Assembly (NCBI GenBank): GCA_014804565.1
Contig: JAAUZN010000034.1
Location: 18,304 to 30,140 of the forward strand
DNA length: 11,837 nucleotides
Direction of reading: 5' to 3'
Origin: Lachnospiraceae bacterium
Lineage (GTDB): Bacteria > Bacillota > Clostridia > Lachnospirales > Lachnospiraceae
Position numbers and translations under genes: made by a program. Below the pieces are notes generated by a model. It searched no databases, was not told the DNA's origin, and saw nothing but the letters and a program-made list of their open reading frames with translations. Of the stretch, positions 6,470 to 11,837 are shown piece by piece. The number at the start of each line of letters is the position of its first letter. The first letter of the stretch is position 1.

Positions 6470-7384
6470 ATGATCATCATAAGAGTGATGGGTGGTTTGG
6501 GCAACCAGCTGCAGCAGTATGCACTGTACAGAAAATTTCAGAGTATGGGAACACAGGCGCGTCTGGATCTTTCCTGGTTTTCTGAAAAAGCTCAGGCGGA
6601 AGCGGCGGCACCCAGACGGTTTGCGCTCTCCGATTTTGTAGATCTGCCATTGGAGGAAGCTTCCGGCGAGGAGGTGCGCGCTCTGTTGGGGAGAGCTTAT
6701 GAGGAACCGGCAGGTCTGGCGGAGAAGCTGAAACGACGGCTTGCGCCAAAGCGGCTGTCCCTGTTTGAGGAATCGGAGATGTTTCACGGGGAAGTTTTGT
6801 CCTGGGACAATCGGTATCTGGTGGGATACTGGGCCTGCGAGGCGTATTATGCGGATATTCTGGAGCGTCTTCGGGAGGAGATCCGTTTTCCGAAAGGCAG
6901 CGATGAGAGAAACCGGGAGACGATGGAGGAAATGACCGGACAGACTGCCGTCAGTATTCATATTCGTCGGGGAGATTATCTGGATGCGGAGAATGCGGCG
7001 ATGTTTGGCGGTATCTGTACGGAGGCGTATTATGATACTGCCATCCGTTATATGAAGGAGAGATGTCCGGGTGCGGTATTCTATGTTTTTTCGGATGATC
7101 CGGATTATGTGAGCGGCCACTATCGGGGAGCGGAGTACCGTATCGTAGACTGGAACCGGGGGGAGGACAGCTTCTATGATATGCAGCTGATGAGCTGCTG
7201 TAAGCACAATATCTGTGCCAACAGTACCTTCAGCTTCTGGGGAGCCCGTCTGAACGGAACTGCCGGTAAGATCATGATAAGGCCCTCGATCCACAAGAAC
7301 ACGCAGGTCTGTGTACCCGGGCAGATGAAAAAGCTCTGGGCGGGATGGACGCTTGTCACACCGGCGGGAGAATGCTATACTTAA
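6470..7384 (+). CDS. Glycosyltransferase family 11, probable alpha-1,2-fucosyltransferase
   Basis: A 304-residue protein, a normal length for bacterial GT11. It has the family hallmarks: MGGLGNQLQQYA (7-18), the GDP-binding HIRRGDY (164-170), FYVFSDDPD (204-212) and NSTFSFWGARL (251-261). GT11 enzymes transfer fucose from GDP-fucose, usually in alpha-1,2 linkage to galactose; some members use other acceptors. ATG 6470 gives the canonical N-terminus and follows AGGAAG (6453-6458) by 11 bases. A GTG at 6458 would overlap the previous stop but adds four atypical residues and has no good ribosome binding site. No GDP-fucose synthesis genes (gmd, fcl or fkp type) are in this window, so the donor must be made elsewhere. 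The presence of fucose in the final polymer is inferred. Confidence 0.92.
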   Translation: MIIIRVMGGLGNQLQQYALYRKFQSMGTQARLDLSWFSEKAQAEAAAPRRFALSDFVDLPLEEASGEEVRALLGRAYEEPAGLAEKLKRRLAPKRLSLFEESEMFHGEVLSWDNRYLVGYWACEAYYADILERLREEIRFPKGSDERNRETMEEMTGQTAVSIHIRRGDYLDAENAAMFGGICTEAYYDTAIRYMKERCPGAVFYVFSDDPDYVSGHYRGAEYRIVDWNRGEDSFYDMQLMSCCKHNICANSTFSFWGARLNGTAGKIMIRPSIHKNTQVCVPGQMKKLWAGWTLVTPAGECYT

Positions 7385-7411
7385 ACAAATATAGATTTGA
7401 AAGGCATCACT

Positions 7412-8608
7412 ATGGAACAGAAAAACGACAGGATCGTCATGTATCTTCACGGCGGCAGCGGAAATCATGGCTGTGAGGCGATCGTCAACAGCACCTGCCA
7501 TATGATAGAGGAGATCCCGAAGCTTCTTGTGACCAACAGCGAGCAGGAGGACAGACACTACTCGGTGGAACCGCTCTGCGATATTTTGCAGGAGCGCAAG
7601 ATCGCGGAGCATTTTTTCGCCCATGTGTGGTATTATGCGTGGCGGAAAGTATTTCGAGATCCGGAGTCTTTTATGCGCTATCGATTTCGTGAGGTGATGG
7701 GGAAAGATCTTGCCCCGCTTTATCTGTCGATCGGCGGCGATATGTACTGTTATGAATTGTCCAAGAAGGAGGCGATCACCGCCAACAGCGCTTTTTGCAG
7801 GGCGGGAGCTAAGACTGTTCTCTGGGGCTGCTCTCTGGAACCGGAGCTGTTAAAGGAGTCTGAGGTGGTGGAGGATATGAAGCGTTATGCGCTGATCACG
7901 CCCAGAGAGTCGATCACCACGGAAGCCCTTGCGGCGGTCGGGATCACGGAGAATGTGAAACAGTTTCCGGATCCGGCCTTTGCATTGCAGCCGGAGAAGA
8001 CGAAGCTTCCTTACGGTTTTCAGGAGGGAAATACCATCGGGATCAACATCAGTCCGATGATCCTCAGGCATGAGAGCAAAGAGGGTATAACGATAGAAAA
8101 CTATCGGAAACTGATAGACCATATTTTGGAGACCAGTGATTGCCATATCGCGCTGATCCCTCATGTGATGTGGAAACACAATGACGATAGACTGACTATA
8201 AAGGAATTGTACGGCGTGTATCAGGGAAATGACCGGGTGGTACAGTTCCCTGATATGTCCTGTCAGAAATTAAAATATATCATTTCCAAATGCCGGGCTT
8301 TTATCGGCGCCAGAACACATTCTACCATAGCGGCTTACTCTTCCGGAGTACCTACGTTGGTGGTCGGATATTCTGTGAAGGCGAGAGGCATTGCCAGAGA
8401 CCTGTTTGGCACGGAGGAGCATTATGTGCTGCCGGTCCAGACACTCTCGGATCCGGAGGAGCTGATCGAGGCTTATGAGTGGATGATGACCAGAGAAGGC
8501 GAGATACGAGACAGGCTTTCTAAGATCATGCCTTCCTACTGCGAGGAGGCTGTCAAGGCGGGGGATGAGATCCGCAAATTGTGGCAGGCCTTGCATGAAA
8601 GCGAATAA
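7412..8608 (+). CDS. Polysaccharide pyruvyl transferase family protein
   Basis: A 398-residue cytoplasmic protein with the polysaccharide pyruvyl transferase (CsaB-like) pattern: N-terminal HGGSGNHGCEAIVNS (13-27), SIGGDMYCYE (106-115), WGCSLEP (138-144), PDPAF (186-190), and the conserved C-terminal R-x-H in GARTHSTIAAYSSGVPTLVV (299-318). The family adds a ketal-linked pyruvate from phosphoenolpyruvate to a sugar, giving a negative charge; some members are only related in fold. ATG 7412 is chosen because GAAAGG (7399-7404) lies 7 bases upstream; the in-frame TTG at 7397 would overlap that site. It lies between the fucosyltransferase and the flippase, which fits decoration of the lipid-linked unit before export. 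The pyruvylated sugar cannot be predicted. Confidence 0.9.
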   Translation: MEQKNDRIVMYLHGGSGNHGCEAIVNSTCHMIEEIPKLLVTNSEQEDRHYSVEPLCDILQERKIAEHFFAHVWYYAWRKVFRDPESFMRYRFREVMGKDLAPLYLSIGGDMYCYELSKKEAITANSAFCRAGAKTVLWGCSLEPELLKESEVVEDMKRYALITPRESITTEALAAVGITENVKQFPDPAFALQPEKTKLPYGFQEGNTIGINISPMILRHESKEGITIENYRKLIDHILETSDCHIALIPHVMWKHNDDRLTIKELYGVYQGNDRVVQFPDMSCQKLKYIISKCRAFIGARTHSTIAAYSSGVPTLVVGYSVKARGIARDLFGTEEHYVLPVQTLSDPEELIEAYEWMMTREGEIRDRLSKIMPSYCEEAVKAGDEIRKLWQALHESE

Positions 8609-8611
8609 ACT

Positions 8612-10180
8612 ATGGGCAGAATACAAAAAGCCGGAAAAAATATCATATTCGGATATATCAGCAACTTCGTCATCCTGCTGGTGAATTTTATCCAGACGAC
8701 GGTTTTTATCTATGTGCTGGGTAAGACCCTGTCAGGTGTAAACGGCGTCTACACAAATGTTTTAAGCGTGTTGAACCTGACTGAGCTGGGAATCGGCACA
8801 GCTTTAAACTTCAGTCTTTACAAGCCTGTAGCAGAGCGGGATTATGACAAGATCAAGTCTTATATGCGTTTCTACAAGCGGGCCTATCTGACGATTGCGG
8901 CAGTGATCACAGTGTTGGGAATCGCAATCTCTCCGTTTTTAAAATATATCCTGAAAAATCCGGGTTCCCTCACGGTGCGGGAACTGACACTCTACTATTA
9001 TCTGTTTTTGTTCAATACGGTCATCAGCTATTTTGTCGCCTACAAGTACAGTCTGGCGAACGCGGAGCAGAAAAACTATATTCAGACGAACATCACTACT
9101 CTGACAAAAATAGCAGCAGCGCTGGTACAGATCATTGTGCTGGTTCTCACCCGCAATTTTCTTTTTTATCTGCTGGCGCAGTCCTTTGTGGAACTGGTAC
9201 AGAAAATCTTTGTGACGATCTATCTGAACAGGCTTTACCCTTACCTGAGAGACCGGGATGTGAAACCGCTGACAACAGAAGAGACGCAGGTAATAGCCAC
9301 AAAAACCAAGGCGCTCGTCTGTTCTAAGATCGGAGATGTGGCGAGACTGCAGACGGATACGATCATTATCTCCTCCTTCGTCAACGTGGACACGGCTGCA
9401 GTTGTGAACAACTATACCTATATCATCACCTATGTGGGCAATTTGGTGAATGTTATTTTTGAATCTGTGATCTCGGGATTCGGTAATGTGGTAGCCACAG
9501 AATCCAGAGAGAGGCAGTACCGGCTTTTTAAAGTATACCGTTTTTTTGCCTGCTGGCTTTTCGGATTTGGTGCGGTGGGATTTTATCATCTGCTCACGCC
9601 TTTTATCGGCGGCGTGTGGCTGCATGATGAAGGCTGGGTGCTGCCGCAGATCATTGTGCTGCTCCTGGTGATGGATTTTTACTTTAAAGGAGGCCGTACG
9701 GTGCTCATGAATTTTAAGATTGCCTCCGGTGTTTTTGAGCAGGATAGATATCTGCCGTTAATACAGGGCGCCGTCAATCTGGTGGTCTCCATTCTGTTGG
9801 TGCAGAGGATCGGGGTGACAGGTGTGTATGTGGGCACCCTGGTTTCCGGCATCATGGCGAATCTGATTCGTCCCGGCATTATTTATCGGGTCTGTTTTGA
9901 GAAAAAAGCATGGACTTATTTTGGAGATTCTCTGAAATATATCGCGGTGATCCTTGCCGTGGGGGGCGTTGTCCTGCCAATACGGCATATGATCATGCGG
10001 GAGACTACGATCCTGACCTTCGCCGTGATGGTGGTGGTCATTTCTGTGCTCTATAATCTGGTATTTTTGGCAGCGTTTTACAGGACAGAGGAGTTTTCCT
10101 ATCTTTGGGATGTGGCAGCCGCAAGAATACCGCTGCTTAAGAGGTTTTCCGGGAGGGAAAGCTCTCGGAGGGGAGGGTGA
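8612..10180 (+). CDS. wzx: Wzx-type lipid-linked oligosaccharide flippase (MOP superfamily)
   Basis: A 522-residue integral membrane protein with about twelve to fourteen hydrophobic segments, e.g. residues 10-37, 92-111, 127-147, 163-180, 182-202, 265-290, 310-331, 343-358, 384-399, 403-425, 439-456 and 467-489. The opening (NIIFGYISNFVILLVNFIQT, 10-29) and the VNGVYTNVLSVLNLTELGIG stretch (43-62) are characteristic of polysaccharide-export MOP proteins. It should move the undecaprenyl-linked repeat unit to the outer leaflet. The start lies three bases after the previous stop, and the ribosome binding site is weak (GAAAG at 8597-8601), so translation is probably coupled to the upstream gene. 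The C-terminal tail is basic. A teichoic-acid or O-antigen transporter label is equivalent; context favours Wzx. Confidence 0.93.
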   Translation: MGRIQKAGKNIIFGYISNFVILLVNFIQTTVFIYVLGKTLSGVNGVYTNVLSVLNLTELGIGTALNFSLYKPVAERDYDKIKSYMRFYKRAYLTIAAVITVLGIAISPFLKYILKNPGSLTVRELTLYYYLFLFNTVISYFVAYKYSLANAEQKNYIQTNITTLTKIAAALVQIIVLVLTRNFLFYLLAQSFVELVQKIFVTIYLNRLYPYLRDRDVKPLTTEETQVIATKTKALVCSKIGDVARLQTDTIIISSFVNVDTAAVVNNYTYIITYVGNLVNVIFESVISGFGNVVATESRERQYRLFKVYRFFACWLFGFGAVGFYHLLTPFIGGVWLHDEGWVLPQIIVLLLVMDFYFKGGRTVLMNFKIASGVFEQDRYLPLIQGAVNLVVSILLVQRIGVTGVYVGTLVSGIMANLIRPGIIYRVCFEKKAWTYFGDSLKYIAVILAVGGVVLPIRHMIMRETTILTFAVMVVVISVLYNLVFLAAFYRTEEFSYLWDVAAARIPLLKRFSGRESSRRGG

Positions 10181-10181
10181 G

Positions 10182-11270
10182 ATGAATAAGACGCCGTTGA
10201 TAGAGAATGCCTGTCGTGAGTTGTTGCAGTATGGTGTCTGGGATGGCCGGGCAAAATGTAAGTATTGGATCAAACGGTACCTTTTGCACAGGGAGACGGC
10301 AAAAGAGGATCTGATCTTCTGGCCTACAGGACTTCTGGCGGCGGGATTGTGGTCTTGCCGTGAGGAGCTTATAAAAAACGGTGGAAGCGGAACGGAAAGG
10401 CAGCCGCTGATTGATATGATAGAAAATGCCCTTGCGGCATATTATGGAAGATGGTTAAAAAAAGACATGCCGGTTGCGGTCATAGACGATTTGCTTGCAG
10501 GGGAGACTCTCCTAAACATTTATCTGGAAATAAGTCATCATTCCTCGGAAAACCTGATGGGCTTATCACAAGAGAAGGTCAGAGAGGCTCTTGACAGGCT
10601 TGCGGCTTACGCGGTGGGACAGCCTACGGACGCAGCAGGGAGTTTTCGCTATCGTCCGGCTCATGGCAGCATGTTCGTTTTTGCAGACGGTATCGGCCTT
10701 GCCTGTCCGTTTCTCTATCGGTATGGAGAGACATTTGGCGATCAGAAATATAAGGAGTTGGCACTTGTACAGATTGTAAACTTTTTATCTTATGGTATGG
10801 ACGGAGAAGGCCTGCCCTATCACGGTTATGATCTGACGGATGATTGTAAATACGGCATTATCGGCTGGGGTCGGGCTGTAGGCTGGCTGCTTCGCGGCAT
10901 GGCTGGCTGCCTGGAATCGAATGATGGAAGAAAGGGATTGTGGGAGCCTTTCACTGAATTAACAGATGCCGTTTTGGCTTATCAGAGACAGGGCGGCAGT
11001 TTTTCCTGGCAGCTGGAGGCTTTAGAAGGGCCGGTAGACACCTCTGCCACGGGAATGATCTGCGCCTCCTTGAAGCAGGGAATATCGCAAGGTGTTCTTA
11101 CGGATGAGAAGTACGAGAAGGCTTTGTGGAAAGGGCTGGATGCCCTAAAGGGATTCGTCAGGGATGGCCAAGTGTATAACTGCTCCGGGGAGTGTGAAGG
11201 CTTTTCCTGCTATCCGCAGTGCTATGGCGCATATCCCTGGTCGTTGGGACCGGCATTGGAGATTTTATAG
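10182..11270 (+). CDS. GH105/GH88-like unsaturated-uronyl hydrolase (six-hairpin glycosidase)
   Basis: A 362-residue protein, close to the ~370 residues of YteR-type unsaturated rhamnogalacturonyl hydrolases. Family-like motifs occur in order: VIDDLLAGETLL (100-111), VFADGIGLACPFLYRYG (166-182), PYHGYD (212-217), IIGWGRAVGWLLRGM (226-240), DTSATGM (286-292) and YGAYPWSLGPALEIL (348-362). The Asp in ADG (D169) is in the position of the catalytic Asp of YteR, judged by motif and not by alignment. Known members remove a 4,5-unsaturated uronic acid left by polysaccharide lyases. There is no signal peptide or membrane segment, so it should be cytoplasmic. The ATG at 10182 has GGAG (10172-10175) 6 bases upstream; a longer open frame from 10110 lies inside the flippase gene. 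Its role in a biosynthetic operon is unclear: turnover, editing, or a changed activity. The fold assignment is firmer than the substrate. Confidence 0.8.
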   Translation: MNKTPLIENACRELLQYGVWDGRAKCKYWIKRYLLHRETAKEDLIFWPTGLLAAGLWSCREELIKNGGSGTERQPLIDMIENALAAYYGRWLKKDMPVAVIDDLLAGETLLNIYLEISHHSSENLMGLSQEKVREALDRLAAYAVGQPTDAAGSFRYRPAHGSMFVFADGIGLACPFLYRYGETFGDQKYKELALVQIVNFLSYGMDGEGLPYHGYDLTDDCKYGIIGWGRAVGWLLRGMAGCLESNDGRKGLWEPFTELTDAVLAYQRQGGSFSWQLEALEGPVDTSATGMICASLKQGISQGVLTDEKYEKALWKGLDALKGFVRDGQVYNCSGECEGFSCYPQCYGAYPWSLGPALEIL

Positions 11271-11279
11271 AGGGACGCG

Positions 11280-11837
11280 ATGATAGAACGTTACAAAAAA
11301 TATGAAAAAACACTTTCCATACAAGAAGCGCTCTACTATGGTTTCTTTATCTTACTGTCTCTGGCGAAGGGACTGGGATTTTACGAGGGGCAGAAGCTTT
11401 TTATTTTGCTGACGGTGCCGGCGCTGCTTCTGGGGTTCCTAAAGCTTGTCTTTACGCCTTATACCAGGAGGCAGGCAATTTTGCAGGTGCTTCTTGTGGG
11501 ACTGACGGCGGTGGTGTATTGGCAGTCTCGTGAGATCGGGATTTTGTTTTTGGCTTTTACGGTGCTCGGTATGAAAGGTATCTCTGTCAAAAAGGTGCTC
11601 CATATCGGTTTATGGGTGTGGTCGGCATGTGCCGTGGGGTTATCTGTATTCTCCTTCTTTCGCCTGGAGCATACGATCTACCGCGTACACGCCAAGATGA
11701 AGATGGGACATATCTTCCGCTGGAGTCTGGGCTTTACGCATCCCAACATTCTGCATATCACCTATCTGATGCTCTGTGCACTGATCATCTATGAGCTGCA
11801 GGAGAACTATGGCTTTAGGCAGTATATTTTGCTGATG
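11280..11837 (+). CDS. Second Wzy-like polymerase/ligase family membrane protein (partial, 3' end cut by window)
   Basis: The frame stays open for 186 codons from ATG 11280 to the window end. AGAGGG (11269-11274) lies 5 bases upstream, and the gene begins 9 bases after the hydrolase stop. Hydrophobic segments fall near residues 16-33, 38-57, 66-80, 86-98, 106-126 and 155-171. The KGISVKKVL (99-107) and RWSLGFTHPN (147-156) motifs match KGIPLKEML (101-109) and RYTLGMGHPN (161-170) of the polymerase at 32-1270, so both belong to one family. The expected role is polymerisation or ligation of lipid-linked units, but only the N-terminal part is visible, and it could be an inactive or differently specific paralogue. 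Confidence 0.78.
   Translation, partial: MIERYKKYEKTLSIQEALYYGFFILLSLAKGLGFYEGQKLFILLTVPALLLGFLKLVFTPYTRRQAILQVLLVGLTAVVYWQSREIGILFLAFTVLGMKGISVKKVLHIGLWVWSACAVGLSVFSFFRLEHTIYRVHAKMKMGHIFRWSLGFTHPNILHITYLMLCALIIYELQENYGFRQYILLM

Noticed and set aside
6374..7624. Long open frame on the minus strand (about 416 codons) opposite the fucosyltransferase
   Set aside because: Same reasoning: it is antisense to the GT11 gene and the ends of its neighbours, has low-complexity basic composition and no domain.
10110..10181. Upstream extension of the hydrolase frame into the flippase gene
   Set aside because: It would add 24 residues unlike the family and a 71-base overlap. The strong GGAG-type site directly before 10182 marks the real start.
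11612..11794. Short plus-strand open frame near the window end
   Set aside because: It is out of frame within the second Wzy-like gene, whose membrane protein translation and conserved HPN motif are clearly the real coding signal.

Overview
This window is one uninterrupted plus-strand operon for a surface or exported heteropolysaccharide of the Wzx/Wzy type. Ten complete genes and two partial ones are packed with gaps of 1 to 51 bases, or 4-base overlaps. I see no RNA genes, insertion sequences, CRISPR arrays, convincing promoters or rho-independent terminators. The promoter and the chain-length and phosphoregulatory genes (Wzz and tyrosine kinase type) must lie outside. Strong purine-rich ribosome binding sites, occasional TTG starts, balanced base composition and the protein styles suggest a Gram-positive Clostridia member, most likely a Lachnospiraceae gut bacterium. 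That placement is inference from style, not a database match.

Layout: (1-35) possible tail of an upstream gene; (32-1270) Wzy-like polymerase; (1302-2714) polyprenyl-phosphate sugar phosphotransferase that starts the repeat unit; (2766-3824) GT4 glycosyltransferase with a TTG start; (3865-4392) left-handed beta-helix O-acyltransferase; (4420-5439) and (5436-6461) two GT2 glycosyltransferases coupled by an ATGA overlap; (6470-7384) GT11 fucosyltransferase; (7412-8608) polysaccharide pyruvyl transferase family protein; (8612-10180) Wzx-type flippase; (10182-11270) GH105/GH88-like unsaturated-uronyl hydrolase; (11280-end) a second Wzy-like membrane protein, cut by the window end.

The genes suggest a pathway. 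The phosphotransferase loads the first sugar on undecaprenyl phosphate. Four glycosyltransferases (GT4, two GT2, GT11) extend it, giving a repeat unit of at least five sugars if each acts once, probably with a fucose. The acyltransferase and the pyruvyl transferase would decorate it, the latter adding negative charge. The flippase exports the lipid-linked unit and a Wzy protein polymerises it.

Two things are unusual. There are two Wzy-like proteins of the same family at the two ends of the region, and a hydrolase of a degradative family without a signal peptide sits between the flippase and the second polymerase. I did not find a clearly new system beyond this polysaccharide locus; these two points are the best leads.
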